Assembly: GCF_036345255.1 (NCBI RefSeq)
Contig: NZ_CP107783.1
Span: 9,107,001 to 9,171,000 of the forward strand
From: Streptomyces sp. NBC_00569
GTDB lineage: Bacteria; Actinomycetota; Actinomycetes; Streptomycetales; Streptomycetaceae
Reading direction: 5' to 3'
DNA length: 64,000 nt
The position numbers and the translations under genes are program-made. Below, one piece after another: positions 25,801 through 35,596 of the stretch; position 1 is the first letter of the stretch; every line of letters starts with the position of its first letter. The notes under the pieces were generated by a model. The model ran no database searches, was not told the DNA's origin, and worked only from the letters and a program-made list of their open reading frames with translations.

Positions 25801-27843
25801 TCAGCCGTGCCCGGTGCCGCGCGACCGGCCCGCACCGGCCCGGCGCTGAGGTTCGCCCCGGCGCACGGAACCGGGCGCCCGGCGGGCCGGGTGGTTGGCG
25901 TGCGCGGACGAGGTGAGCTGCCAGGGAACGCTCGTCACCATCACCCCGGGCGTGAACAGAAGACGGCTTTTGAGCCAGAGTGCCGACTGGTTGTGGAGCA
26001 GGTTCTCCCACCAGTGGCCGACCACGTACTCCGGGATGAAGACGGCGACGATGTCGCGGGGGCTGTCCCGGCGGATGGCGCGCACGTACTCGACGACGGG
26101 CCTCGTCACCTCGCGGTACGGGGAGTCGATGACCTTCAGCGGTACGTCGATGCCGTAGTCGTCCCAGCTCTCGCGCAGGGCGGAGACCTCGTCGCGGTCG
26201 ACGGACACGGTCAGCGCCTCCAGCCGGTCGGGGTGGGAGGCTCGCGCGTATGCCAGGGCGCGCATCGTGGGCTTGTGGAGTCTGGAGACCAGGACGATGG
26301 CCAAGACCCTTGAGGGGGACACGAGTTCGGCGTGCGGGTCCTCGACGGCCAGCTCCTCGGACGTCGTGTCGTAGTGGCGGCGGATGCCGCGCATCATCAG
26401 CCACAGCACCGTAGCGGCGAGAACGGCCAGCCAGGCGCCCTCGGTGAACTTGGTGACGAGCACGATCAGCAGGACGAGGCCGGTGACGCACGCGCCGAGG
26501 GTGTTGATGACGCGGGCGGAGTGGTGACGGCGGCGGACCGCGGGGTCGTGCTCGGTCGCCAGCTCCTGGTTCCAGTGCCGCACCATGCCCAGCTGGGACA
26601 GGGTGAACGAGGTGAACACACCCAGGATGTAGAGGTGGATGAGGCTGGTGACGTTGGCCTTGAAGCCCCAGAGCAGCGCGGCGGCGACGACGGCCAGCGC
26701 GAGGATGCCGTTGGAGAACGCCAGCCGGTCGCCCCGGTTGTGCAACTGGTGCGGCAGGAAACGGTCCTTGGCGAGGATCGAGGCCAGCATCGGGAAGCCG
26801 TTGAAAGCGGTGTTCGCGGCCAGGATCAGGACGAGAGCCGTGGCGGCCTGGATGAAGAAGAACCCGACGCTGTGCTCACCGCCGAACACGGCGGCCGCCA
26901 CCTGCGCGATGACCGTGCGCTGCGTGTAGCTCCCGCAGTCCCCGTCGAGGCCCGTCAATCGGCACGCGTCGTCCGTGATGTGCACCTTGCTGATCAGCGC
27001 GAGCGTCGTCACACCGACGAACATGACGACGGCGATGAGGCCCATGGCCGCCAAAGTGGCTGCGGCGTTCCTGGATTTGGGCTTGCGGAAGGCCGGTACG
27101 CCGTTGGAGATCGCCTCCACGCCGGTCAGTGCCGTACACCCCGAGGAGAAGGCGCGCAGCACGAGCATCACCAGGGCCAGGCCCGCGAGATGTGTGTCGG
27201 ACTTCTGGGGCGTGATGCCGTACGCGGCGGTCTCGGAGACCGGCGCGTCCCCCAGGGCATACCGGATCAGGCCGGTGATCACCATGATCAGTACGCCGCC
27301 GATGAAGAGGTATGTGGGTGCCGCGAAGGCCTTGCCCGACTCGCGGACGCCCCGCAGATTGATCGCGGTGAGGAGGGCGACGAAACCGACGGCCAGCAGG
27401 ACGCGGTAGTCGTTCAGTGCCGGGAGCGCCGAGATGATGTTGTCCACGCCGGAGGCGACGGACACCGCCACCGTCATCACGTAGTCGACCAGCAGCGAGG
27501 CAGCGACCACGAGACCGGCCGAGGACCCCAGGTTGGTGGACGCGACCTCGTAGGAGCCACCGCCGCTCGGATACGCGTACACGACCTGCCGGTACGAGAG
27601 CACGACCACCGCCATCAGCGCCACCACGGCCGCGGCGATCCATGGCGTGAAGTGCAGATACGCGAGTCCGCCCAGGGTGAGGACGAGCAGGATCTCCTGG
27701 GTCGCGTAGGCCACCGACGAGAGCGGGTCGGAGGCGAAGATCGGCAGGGCGAGGCGCTTGGGCAGCAGGGTCTCGCCCAGTTCCTCGCTGCGCATGGCGC
27801 GGCCGATCACCAGGCGTTTGACCAGAGCGGGCACGTTGAACAC
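25801..27843 (-). CDS. APC-superfamily permease with C-terminal cytosolic domain (KimA-like)
   Basis: About 680 aa with 12 membrane helices beginning with LPIFASDPLSSVAYATQEILLVL, the pattern of APC transporters related to the KimA potassium importer and amino-acid permeases. After the last helix (near residue 510) a cytosolic region of some 170 residues with SRVLAIVLVSRLHKPTMRALAYAR resembles a universal-stress-like regulatory domain. I chose GTG 27843 (VFNVPALVKRL) as start; a longer reading to 27912 begins with a basic, unrelated stretch. Potassium or amino acids are the likely cargo. Confidence 0.75.
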   Translation of the reverse strand: MFNVPALVKRLVIGRAMRSEELGETLLPKRLALPIFASDPLSSVAYATQEILLVLTLGGLAYLHFTPWIAAAVVALMAVVVLSYRQVVYAYPSGGGSYEVASTNLGSSAGLVVAASLLVDYVMTVAVSVASGVDNIISALPALNDYRVLLAVGFVALLTAINLRGVRESGKAFAAPTYLFIGGVLIMVITGLIRYALGDAPVSETAAYGITPQKSDTHLAGLALVMLVLRAFSSGCTALTGVEAISNGVPAFRKPKSRNAAATLAAMGLIAVVMFVGVTTLALISKVHITDDACRLTGLDGDCGSYTQRTVIAQVAAAVFGGEHSVGFFFIQAATALVLILAANTAFNGFPMLASILAKDRFLPHQLHNRGDRLAFSNGILALAVVAAALLWGFKANVTSLIHLYILGVFTSFTLSQLGMVRHWNQELATEHDPAVRRRHHSARVINTLGACVTGLVLLIVLVTKFTEGAWLAVLAATVLWLMMRGIRRHYDTTSEELAVEDPHAELVSPSRVLAIVLVSRLHKPTMRALAYARASHPDRLEALTVSVDRDEVSALRESWDDYGIDVPLKVIDSPYREVTRPVVEYVRAIRRDSPRDIVAVFIPEYVVGHWWENLLHNQSALWLKSRLLFTPGVMVTSVPWQLTSSAHANHPARRAPGSVRRGEPQRRAGAGRSRGTGHG

Positions 27844-27959
27844 TGCGTGAGCGTATGGCGGACCGTGCCACCGTTCGAGCGTGCGGACGTGTCGGCGGGC
27901 CGGGGTACACAAATGGTCCTACGATCCGGGGAGACGGGCTCTGTCTCGTGAGGCGGGGT

Positions 27960-28199
27960 TCAGGGACCGGCGCGCCCCTGGAGCGCGTGCGCGAGCCCGT
28001 GTTCGGCGTCGTCCGTCAGGGAGCGGTGGTACGCCGTGTCGTACGTGTCGCACGCCCTGTCACCGGCCGCCTTCCGGGCCTGCTGCTCCCACTGGTCGCG
28101 GATCTCCGAGCGCTCCCGGGGGGCGACGGTTCGGGTGACCGAGCATGCGCCGGTAGGCGTGGGCGGCTTCGACGCCGTTGTCCTGGTCCGCGCCGGCAC
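27960..28199 (-). CDS. Possible small hydrophilic protein
   Basis: A 79-aa reading that ends with RDQWEQQARKAAGDRACDTYDTAYHRSL and DDAEHGLAHALQG. Codon third positions in this part are almost all G or C, which supports real coding, while the first 25 residues look weaker, so the true start may be internal. No family is recognised. It lies between the APC permease and phospholipase C genes on the same strand. Confidence 0.4.
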   Translation of the reverse strand: MPARTRTTASKPPTPTGACSVTRTVAPRERSEIRDQWEQQARKAAGDRACDTYDTAYHRSLTDDAEHGLAHALQGRAGP

Positions 28200-28490
28200 C
28201 GGTCAGCAGGTCGAGGCCGGGTGCGGTCCCCAGATCGTCGTCGAGGTGGGGCGGACGCCCGGTCCGTCTGCGCCGGGGCCCCCTCGGCGCGGACGTTCGG
28301 CCGCGACAGCGAACTGACCGTCGTCGGTTCGGTCTCAACCGGCGACCGGTCGGCCGGTCAAGGGCCCGGTGCCGGGTCGGCCGGTCCGGCCGCTCCCGGC
28401 CGACCGTTGACCGACCGACCGACCCTCCGACCGACCCTCCGACCGACAGGCCGACCCGCCGGATCGCACGCGGCGGGCGCGCCCGGGGAA
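28200..28490. repeat. GACC-rich repetitive sequence downstream of phospholipase C
   Basis: Between about 28310 and 28460 the DNA is built of GACC/GGCC words. It includes a run of four GACC units at 28409-28424 and two 12-base copies of GACCCTCCGACC ending near 28444. Several arms can pair (GGTCGGCC with GGCCGACC). It follows the phospholipase C stop on the minus strand and could act as a bulky terminator or be simple-sequence expansion. No gene is seen. Confidence 0.5.
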
Positions 28491-30503
28491 TCAGCCGCTG
28501 ACGGACGCCGCGCCGGTCTCGATGTGGCCCGTGTAGCGGCGGGACCACGTCGTGTCCGTGCTGGATGTGATCGTGAAGTCGTACCAGCCGTTCTGGTTCG
28601 CCACGGCGTTGAAGAAGTCCTCCGTCGAGCCGCCGGCGGGGACCGTGTAGTTCCACGGCCCGTCCGTGCGGTAGTTGTTCGACGTGATGGTGAACTGGGC
28701 CGACACGGAGCCCGAGTTGGTCATCCTGAACCAGATGGCCATCTTGCCGGTGCCGGACTCCACGGCGTACCGGGCGGCGACCTCGAGCGCCTTGCCCACC
28801 TTCGTGGCATCGCCCGTGAAGCGGCGCAGGAAGCGGTTCGGCCCTGCCATCGTGATGTCGTACGCGCCCGCCCCGGAGCCCGTGCCGATGTTGAAGAAGT
28901 CCGTGGCCGTGCCGCCGGCGTCGACTGTGTACTGCCACGGCGTCGTGTCGCGGTAGGCGTTCGGGTGGATGGAGAGGTGGGCGGCGCTGCGCGCGGGGGA
29001 GCCCTGGTTCGCCATGGAGAACCACGCGAGGATCTTGCCGGCGGCGCCGAACTCGAAGTGGTCGAGGTTGCCGTTCGGCTGGTACGGGAGGGCGCGCGCG
29101 GGGCGGGTTCCGGGTTCCTGGGTGGGCAGGGCGTTCGTCTGCGGCGCGGGGTTGGGCAGGGGGCCGCAGGTGTCGTACCCGATGACCTTGGTGGCGGGCA
29201 GGCCGGACGGCATTCCGTACACGGGCCGGGTGAAGTCGAACACGCCGGTCAGGTCGCCGGTGACCTTGCGGCGCCACGCGCTGATGTTGGGGCAGGTCGC
29301 CGGGGTGCCGAGGGCGGTCGTCCAGGTCTCCATGAACCGCAGGACGGATGTGTGGTCGAAGACCTCCGAGGAGACCCAACCGCCCTTGGTCCAGGGGGAC
29401 ATGACGACCATCGGGACACGGAAGCCGAGGCCGAAGGGGGTTCCGTCGAGGAACTCGCCGGCGGTGTCGGCGGGAGGTGACGGCGGGGGCACGTGGTCGA
29501 AGAAGCCGTCGTTCTCGTCGTAGTTGAGGAAGAGGACGGTGGAGTCGAACACCTCGGGGGACGCGGCCAGGGCGCGGTGGACGAGGTCCACGAAGTGGGC
29601 TCCGTCGCCGGGCGGGGCGTAGGGGTGCTCGGAGAACGCCTGGTTGGCGACGACCCAGGAGACCTGGGGGAGCTTGCCGGCCAGCGCGTCCGCCTTGATC
29701 GCGGCGGCGATGTCGTCGGGCGTGGAACCGGTCACCGCGGGGACGGAGGCCATGCCGCGGTCGTGCAGCGGGTCGCCGGGCTCGGCGCCGGCGATCTTCG
29801 AGAAGTAGGCGAGGCCGTTGTCGCCGTAGTTGTCATTGGCATTCTGGTAGACCTTCCAGCTGACACCGGCCCGCTGGAGCGCCTCGGCGTACGTCTCCCA
29901 GGTCAGCCCCGACTCGTCGCCGCCGTCGTGGCTGGAGCTGTCGACCTTGCCGCTCCACAGGTAGGTGCGGTTGGGCCCGGTCGCGCTGAGGGTGGAGCTG
30001 AAGTAGGCGTCGCAGACGGTGTAGTTGTCGGCCAGCGCGTAGTGGAACGGTATGTCGCCGCGGTCCAGGTAGCCGAGGCTGCGCACGTTGCCGACGCCGG
30101 CGACCCAGTGGTCGAGCCGGCCCTTGTTCCACGCGGAGTGCTGAGAGGACCAGCTGTGCGGCAGGTCGCCGTTGCACTGGGCGAGCGTCTCGCCGTCCAC
30201 GCCGCCCGCGGCCGGGGTGGAGCTGAGTTTCCATGGGTACTGGCGGCCCAGCCCGTTCGGCTGGTTGAAGACGGGCTGCCCGCCGGAGAGCGTGATGCCG
30301 CTGCGGTCGCCGAACCCGCGGACGCCCTTGAGGCGGCCGAAGTAGTGGTCGAAACTGCGGTTCTCCTGCATGAGGATCACCACGTGCTTGACGTCCTTGA
30401 CGGTGCCCGTGGTGGCTGCGTCCGCTCTGGTGGCGGGCAGCGCGGCGCCGGCCGCGATCCCGGCGCCCAGCGCGACAAAACCCCTGCGGCTGATCGGTGT
30501 CAT
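28491..30503 (-). CDS. Phosphocholine-specific phospholipase C, Tat-exported
   Basis: The 670-aa protein belongs to the non-haemolytic PlcC/acid phosphatase-like family. A Tat signal opens it (SRRGFVALGAG), followed by HVVILMQENRSFDHYFG, which carries the catalytic site of the family, and later WSGKVDSSSHDGG and FLNYDENDGFFDHVPPP, which hold metal or phosphate ligands. Two repeated C-terminal DUF756 beta domains are seen (ending YDITMAGPNRFLRRF and YDFTITSSTDTTWSRRY). It should release phosphocholine from lipids outside the cell, for phosphate scavenging or nutrition. Confidence 0.9.
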   Translation of the reverse strand: MTPISRRGFVALGAGIAAGAALPATRADAATTGTVKDVKHVVILMQENRSFDHYFGRLKGVRGFGDRSGITLSGGQPVFNQPNGLGRQYPWKLSSTPAAGGVDGETLAQCNGDLPHSWSSQHSAWNKGRLDHWVAGVGNVRSLGYLDRGDIPFHYALADNYTVCDAYFSSTLSATGPNRTYLWSGKVDSSSHDGGDESGLTWETYAEALQRAGVSWKVYQNANDNYGDNGLAYFSKIAGAEPGDPLHDRGMASVPAVTGSTPDDIAAAIKADALAGKLPQVSWVVANQAFSEHPYAPPGDGAHFVDLVHRALAASPEVFDSTVLFLNYDENDGFFDHVPPPSPPADTAGEFLDGTPFGLGFRVPMVVMSPWTKGGWVSSEVFDHTSVLRFMETWTTALGTPATCPNISAWRRKVTGDLTGVFDFTRPVYGMPSGLPATKVIGYDTCGPLPNPAPQTNALPTQEPGTRPARALPYQPNGNLDHFEFGAAGKILAWFSMANQGSPARSAAHLSIHPNAYRDTTPWQYTVDAGGTATDFFNIGTGSGAGAYDITMAGPNRFLRRFTGDATKVGKALEVAARYAVESGTGKMAIWFRMTNSGSVSAQFTITSNNYRTDGPWNYTVPAGGSTEDFFNAVANQNGWYDFTITSSTDTTWSRRYTGHIETGAASVSG

Positions 30504-30642
30504 CGGTTCACCCTTGTCTCACGCGTACGTTCTGACACAACGGGCGCAAGAGTGCCGACATTCAATGGTCTGCGGCTAGACCTCTACACGGTCGAGTTTG
30601 TGAACACCGGGTTCCGGCCGGTGGTCGCCGGCCGGAACCCGG

Positions 30643-32697
30643 TCAGGCAGTGGAAGGGCCGTCGGGCGTCGGTACCGCTATGACGAGGGCGTCGACCGCG
30701 AGGGCTCCGTCCGGTGAGACGCGGACCGGGTTGAGCTCGATCTCGCCGATGTCGCCACGGTCGGCGATCAGCTCGGAGACCGCGACGACGACCGCCGCCA
30801 GCGCGTCGACATCGACCGGCCGTTTGCCGCGCCAGCCGGCCAGCAGCGGCCAGGACCGGAGCCGGCGGATCACCTCGCGCGCGGTGTCGTGGGAGCAGGG
30901 GGCGAGTTCGAGCGCGAGGTCCTGACTGAGCTCGGCCTGGACTCCGCCGGCGCCGACCACGACGACGGGACCGAACGACGGGTCGCGTCGCGCGGCGACG
31001 ATCACTTCTACCACGTCGGTGCGCCGGTCCATCTCCTCGACCACGTACCCGTGGGACCCGAGCCGCGCCACCATGTCGTCGTAGGCGGCGCCGAGCGCGG
31101 CGGTATCGACCAGCCCGGTCGCGACACCGCGGTGCTCCGTCTTGTGTTCCAGCCAGTCGGCCTTGAGTACGACCGGAGCCGAGAGTGACCGCATCGCGCC
31201 GCCAGGATCCGGCGCACCCGGCGCAATCCCGACCGCGGGCGGGAACGGCACTCCCGCGCCGGCCAGCAGCCGTCGGGCGGCCAGATACCCACTGCCTGGA
31301 AGCACTTGACGCTCACGCGCGGGCCCACGGCCTGCGCGCGGTCGGGGTGTCTGAGTGAAGCGGTGCGCCGTCGCCACCGCCCGTAGCGCCGCCTCGACGT
31401 CGGCGAAGGTCGGCACCCCGGCCGCGTGCAACTCCTGCACTGTTTCGGTGTGTTCAGCCATCGAGTGGACCACGACCGGAATCGCCCGCTCGGCTGCCAG
31501 GGAGCCGATGGCCCGTGCGACCTGCGACTCGGCCGCCTGGTGCTCGGGGATGTCGCGACCGTAGCTGCCGAAGTAGCCACTGAGTACGACGGCGTCGGTG
31601 ACCGAGCTGTCGGCGAGGACCGCCGGTGTCGACGCGTACGTGGAGATGTCGTCCTCGCCCGCGCCGGCGAGGTCGACAGGGTTGGCGACCGCTGCGTGCG
31701 GCGGCAGCCGGTCCGCGAGGCGCTCCTGGACCGCCGGGGGGAACTCGGCGACGGTCAGACCGAGCCGCGACGCGGTGTCCGCGGCGAGGGCCCCCTGTCC
31801 GCCGCTGTCGGCCACGATCGCGACCCGACGCCCCCGAACCGGCGCGCATCTGCTCAACAGCTGTGCTGTGTCCACGAGTTGGGCCGGTGTGTCGACGCGG
31901 ACTGCGCCGACCGTGCGGCAGGCGGCGTCCACGACGTCGATGCCCGACGTCATGGATCCGGTGTGCGAACGGGCCGCCTGCTGTGCGGCCCTGCTGGCGC
32001 CGACCGTCAGAAGGAGCACCGGCTTGCCCGCCTCACGCAGGTGGTCCAGGGCGTCCAGAAGCCGCTCGCCGTCGCCGAAGCTCTCCAGATAGACGGCGAC
32101 GATGCGGGTGGCTTCGTGGTGGGCCAGGTCGGCGAGCAGTTCGGCGGCGCTCACGTCGAGCTGACTGCCGACGGAGACGAATCTGGAGACACCGATGCCG
32201 GCGCTCGCGGCCATCCCTGCGATCTCCAGGCCCAGCTGTCCGCTCTGCGACACGATCGCGAGGCTGCCGGGCGTGAACCGGCCCCAGGCCAGTGCCAGTT
32301 CGCTCGACGCGTCGTAGAGACCGAGGCAGTTCGGCCCGAGCAGCCGGGTCCCGCTCGCGGCGATGACATCACCGATCGCGGCCTCGTCCTCGACGCCCGC
32401 GGTGATCGCGAGCAGCCCGGGCACACCGAGCGCGACGGCTTGGGAGACACCGCCGGCCAGGGCGGCGGCAGGTACGGCAAAGGCGACGAGATCGGGAACC
32501 TCGGGCAGCGCGTCGAGGTCAGGGAGGGCGGGGTGGTCGAGGACCTGGCCGCCACGCGTGTTGACGAGGTGCACGCGGCGCCGGTGCGCGCCCGCGACGG
32601 CGCCCCGGGCGAGCCAGTGGCCCCACTTGGCCGGGTTGTCGGTGGCGCCGACGACGGCGACCGACTCCGGGGCGCGGAAGACGTCGAGAGTGGTCAT
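30643..32697 (-). CDS. NDP-forming acyl-CoA synthetase (acetate-CoA ligase family)
   Basis: The 684-aa protein contains a CoA-binding Rossmann part (SVAVVGATDNPAKWGHW), a succinyl-CoA-ligase-like part with the phosphohistidine in RSHTGSMTSG, and a C-terminal ATP-grasp part (PVVLKADWLEHKTEHRGV, ending in IGEIELNPV). It should convert a carboxylic acid, CoA and ATP to acyl-CoA. Its ATG overlaps the stop of the acyl-CoA dehydrogenase gene (ATGA), so the two are coupled. It lacks the GNAT domain of protein acetyltransferase Pat. Acid specificity is unknown. Confidence 0.85.
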   Translation of the reverse strand: MTTLDVFRAPESVAVVGATDNPAKWGHWLARGAVAGAHRRRVHLVNTRGGQVLDHPALPDLDALPEVPDLVAFAVPAAALAGGVSQAVALGVPGLLAITAGVEDEAAIGDVIAASGTRLLGPNCLGLYDASSELALAWGRFTPGSLAIVSQSGQLGLEIAGMAASAGIGVSRFVSVGSQLDVSAAELLADLAHHEATRIVAVYLESFGDGERLLDALDHLREAGKPVLLLTVGASRAAQQAARSHTGSMTSGIDVVDAACRTVGAVRVDTPAQLVDTAQLLSRCAPVRGRRVAIVADSGGQGALAADTASRLGLTVAEFPPAVQERLADRLPPHAAVANPVDLAGAGEDDISTYASTPAVLADSSVTDAVVLSGYFGSYGRDIPEHQAAESQVARAIGSLAAERAIPVVVHSMAEHTETVQELHAAGVPTFADVEAALRAVATAHRFTQTPRPRAGRGPARERQVLPGSGYLAARRLLAGAGVPFPPAVGIAPGAPDPGGAMRSLSAPVVLKADWLEHKTEHRGVATGLVDTAALGAAYDDMVARLGSHGYVVEEMDRRTDVVEVIVAARRDPSFGPVVVVGAGGVQAELSQDLALELAPCSHDTAREVIRRLRSWPLLAGWRGKRPVDVDALAAVVVAVSELIADRGDIGEIELNPVRVSPDGALAVDALVIAVPTPDGPSTA

Positions 32698-33860
32698 GAC
32701 TTCGCGAGCGCCCGGGAGATGACCAGCCGCTGGATGTCGGAGGTGCCTTCCTCGATCTCCTCCAGCTTCGCGTCCCGCATCCACTTCTCGGCGAGAAACT
32801 CCTGCGAGTAGCCCCAGCCGCCCAGTGTCTGCACGGCGGCCCACGTGTTGAACATGGCGTTCTCCGAGCCGGTCAGCTTCGCCATCGCCGACTCGGCGGT
32901 GACCTTCTCGCCCTGGTCGAAGAGGCGTGCCGCGCGCATCGTCACCAGATGGGCGGTGTCGGCGCGGGTCGCCATGTCGGCGAGCCGGAACGCGACCGCC
33001 TGGTGCTCGATGATGGGCACGCCGAACTGCACGCGTTCCTGGGCGTACTCCACGGCCAGGTCGAGAGCGGCCCGGCACAGGCCCGCGCAGGACGCGCCGA
33101 TCAGGATCCGGGAGGCGTCGAAGGTGCGCATCAGCCCGGAGAATCCCTGGCCCTCGGCGCCGAGCCGGTCTGCGGCGGGGACGCGTACGTCGTCGAGGAA
33201 CACCTCGGCGTTGACGATGGCGCGCTGCCCCATCTTGCGCATCGGCCTGCCCACGGTCAGTCCGGGCGTGTCCCGGTCGACGACGAACGCGGTCACGCCG
33301 CGCGCGCGGAGCGACGGGTCGACCGTGGCGAACACGACGAACCGCTGTGCGTAGGGGGCGTTGGAGATCCACGCCTTCTGGCCGCTGAGCACGTAGTGAT
33401 CGCCGTCGCGCACCCCGCGGGTGCGGATGCCGGCGGCGTCCGAGCCGTGGTCGGGTTCGGTGACGGCGAGCGCGGTCAACGGGGGTGTGTCGGTGGTGAG
33501 CGGCCGCAGCCACCGCTCCTTCTGCGCCTGTGTGCCGAGTTCGAGGACGGGATCGGCGAAGAAGCCGCTGGAGGTCAGCAGGTTCCCGATGCCGATGTCG
33601 CCGTGGCACAGCTCCTGCTGGACGAGCACCTGGGTGACCATGTCGGTCACTCCGCCGCCGCCGAACTCCGCGGGGATCATGAAAGCGGCCAGGCCCGTCC
33701 TGGCGGCCTTGTCCCACAGGTCCAGCGGCGACTCGGTCTGGGCGTCGTCCACGGCGCGGGCGCGGGGACGGATCTCGGCGGCGGCGAAGTCGCGGGCGAG
33801 CCGGATGAAGTCGTGCTGCTCGGCGGACAGGCCGAGCGCGTCGCGTACGGGGTAGGGCAT
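32694..33860 (-). CDS. Acyl-CoA dehydrogenase
   Basis: The 388-aa flavoenzyme has LTALAVTEPDHGSDAAGI for FAD contact, YVLSGQKAWISNAPYAQ, and the C-terminal EEGTSDIQRLVISRAL bearing the catalytic glutamate. It should introduce a 2,3 double bond into an acyl-CoA. It follows the APC permease with a 42-bp gap and overlaps the acyl-CoA synthetase gene, forming a three-gene operon that looks like uptake, activation and oxidation of a small acid derived from an amine. Confidence 0.9.
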   Translation of the reverse strand: MPYPVRDALGLSAEQHDFIRLARDFAAAEIRPRARAVDDAQTESPLDLWDKAARTGLAAFMIPAEFGGGGVTDMVTQVLVQQELCHGDIGIGNLLTSSGFFADPVLELGTQAQKERWLRPLTTDTPPLTALAVTEPDHGSDAAGIRTRGVRDGDHYVLSGQKAWISNAPYAQRFVVFATVDPSLRARGVTAFVVDRDTPGLTVGRPMRKMGQRAIVNAEVFLDDVRVPAADRLGAEGQGFSGLMRTFDASRILIGASCAGLCRAALDLAVEYAQERVQFGVPIIEHQAVAFRLADMATRADTAHLVTMRAARLFDQGEKVTAESAMAKLTGSENAMFNTWAAVQTLGGWGYSQEFLAEKWMRDAKLEEIEEGTSDIQRLVISRALAKS

Positions 33861-33902
33861 GGCGAACTCCGTGGTGGGAGGGTTACTGAGGGGCTGTGAC
33901 GT

Positions 33903-35486
33903 TCACTGAGGGATGCGCTCGTGCGGGGGCCGTTGTCCGGCGACGGCCTCGGTCTCCTGGGGTGTGCCGGTGAAGAACCGTGGTGCGATGCGCCCGTACG
34001 CCAGCATCAGCAGGTAGCCGAGGAGGAGCGTCCCGACTCCGATGACGAAGACTCCGCCGATGCGCCAGTGGGGCGCGAAGGGGAGGGTCCAGGACGTGTA
34101 GCTGTTCGCCGGGTCCCAGTCGTTCTTCAGGCTCCACAGCCCGGCCGCGACAAGGGTCAGGCCGCCGATCGCGGGCAGGGTGAGGCGCAGCCAGAAGTCG
34201 GCGGCGCTGTGTCGCCACTCGGTGCGGTGGGCCCAGGCCGAGGTGAGACCCGTGAGGCCGTAGTAGAACGCGATCATGAGCCCGCAGGAGGAGACGGCGT
34301 CGCCGATGACCTGGCCGTGGCTCAGGAAGTTCATGACGACGTAGCAGACCGCTCCGGCGGCTCCGGTGGCGATGGTGCTGAACTGCGGGATCGAGTAGCG
34401 CGGGTGGACCTTGGCGAAGATGCGCGGCGCGGCTCCGCGGCCGCCCATGGCCAGGAGCGTGCGCCCCAGGGAGAGCACGGTCGTCTCGGTGGACGCGGCG
34501 GCGGAGGACAGCACCATCAGGACGAGTAGATGCCACAGGAAGGAGCCGAGGCCGCTGTCGCCGAAGACGGCCTTGCCGATGGCGGAGAAGACGTCACCGA
34601 AGTTGTCGGGGTTGCCGAGCCCCGCGCCGGTCGTGCCGATGCCGGCGAAGGCCAGGGTCGCCACGGTGGCGACGAGGTAGAGGACGAGCAGCATGACCGT
34701 GGAGGAGACGGCGGCGACGCCGGGTGTCCGGTGCCGGTCGGTGGTCTCTTCGTTGACGGTGAGCGCGGTCTCCCAGCCCCAGTAGATGAACAACATGAGG
34801 ACGAGGCCGCTGACGAATGCGCTCGGTGAGGAGATCTCGAACGGGTTGAGCCAGGACCAGTGCGGATGCCGTGCGCCGGCGCCGGCGTTCCCGGTGTAGA
34901 CGCGTACGAGGGCGACCACCGAGAAGGCCGCGAGCATGGCGAACTCGAGGAAGAGCAGGGCGCGTTGGACGGCGGCGGCCACCTCGATGCCGCGGTAGCA
35001 GACCGCCGTCATGAGGGCGATCCAGCCGAGTCCTACCAGGAGGACCCAGGGGCTGGACGGGTCGGACCCGATGCCTTTCGCGCCGAAGAGGATGAACACG
35101 TACTGGCCGGCGACCTGGGCCAGGCTGGCCATCACGAGGGTGAACGAGGTGATGATGGCCCAGCCGCCCATGAAGCCGACGCGCGGTCCGAGGACGCGGG
35201 TGGCCCAGGTGAAGATGGTTCCGCAGTCCGGCTCCTGGCGGTTGAGGGCGGCGTAGCCGAAGGAGACGAACAGGATCGGGACGAATGCGAGCACGACGAT
35301 CGACGGCGCCTGGAATCCGACGAAGGCGACGATGAACGCGAGCGTCGCGGCGAGGCTGTAGGCGGGGGCGGCGGATGCCACCGAGAGGATCAGGCTCGTG
35401 GTCATGCCGAGGGCACCGGTGCGCAGGCCCTTTTCCTGCGAGCTGTCGGGTGCGGCTTCCGAAGTGGTGTCAGGTGACGTTGCCAT
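33903..35486 (-). CDS. APC-family amino acid/amine permease
   Basis: The 527-aa membrane protein has about 12 helices and the APC consensus at SVASAAPAYSLAATLAFIV and SFGYAALNRQEPDCGTIFTWA. ATG 35486 has AGGGGG upstream; a longer reading adds 50 residues with stop-like composition. It heads an operon with acyl-CoA dehydrogenase and acyl-CoA synthetase, and is divergent from a monoamine oxidase gene, so import of an amine or amino acid that the oxidase attacks is likely. Two similar inverted repeats lie in the shared promoter. Confidence 0.85.
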   Translation of the reverse strand: MATSPDTTSEAAPDSSQEKGLRTGALGMTTSLILSVASAAPAYSLAATLAFIVAFVGFQAPSIVVLAFVPILFVSFGYAALNRQEPDCGTIFTWATRVLGPRVGFMGGWAIITSFTLVMASLAQVAGQYVFILFGAKGIGSDPSSPWVLLVGLGWIALMTAVCYRGIEVAAAVQRALLFLEFAMLAAFSVVALVRVYTGNAGAGARHPHWSWLNPFEISSPSAFVSGLVLMLFIYWGWETALTVNEETTDRHRTPGVAAVSSTVMLLVLYLVATVATLAFAGIGTTGAGLGNPDNFGDVFSAIGKAVFGDSGLGSFLWHLLVLMVLSSAAASTETTVLSLGRTLLAMGGRGAAPRIFAKVHPRYSIPQFSTIATGAAGAVCYVVMNFLSHGQVIGDAVSSCGLMIAFYYGLTGLTSAWAHRTEWRHSAADFWLRLTLPAIGGLTLVAAGLWSLKNDWDPANSYTSWTLPFAPHWRIGGVFVIGVGTLLLGYLLMLAYGRIAPRFFTGTPQETEAVAGQRPPHERIPQ

Positions 35487-35525
35487 GGGCGAACCCCCTG
35501 TCCGGGGTGGGCGGCGAATCGCAAG

Positions 35526-35543
35526 ATTGATGCGTGGGTCAAT
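35526..35543. promoter_or_regulatory. Operator copy 1 in the permease/amine oxidase promoter
   Basis: ATTGA and TCAAT are perfect arms around TGCGTGGG. It shares 12 of 18 positions with the second site at 35597-35614 and lies near the permease start, so it may be the site where the XRE-TetR regulator represses the permease operon. Confidence 0.5.
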
Positions 35544-35596
35544 GATGCTGACGGGGGAGAGTGTGTCAAGGTTTCCGGACAGAATCATCGCAACGA

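Noticed and set aside
26332..27951. Plus-strand reading of 539 codons opposite the APC permease
   Set aside because: It is antisense to a clear membrane protein and has low-complexity charged translation; it is open only because of high GC.
27844..27960. Possible c-di-AMP riboswitch ahead of the KimA-like permease
   Set aside because: The gap is short and I found none of the conserved segments expected for that riboswitch.
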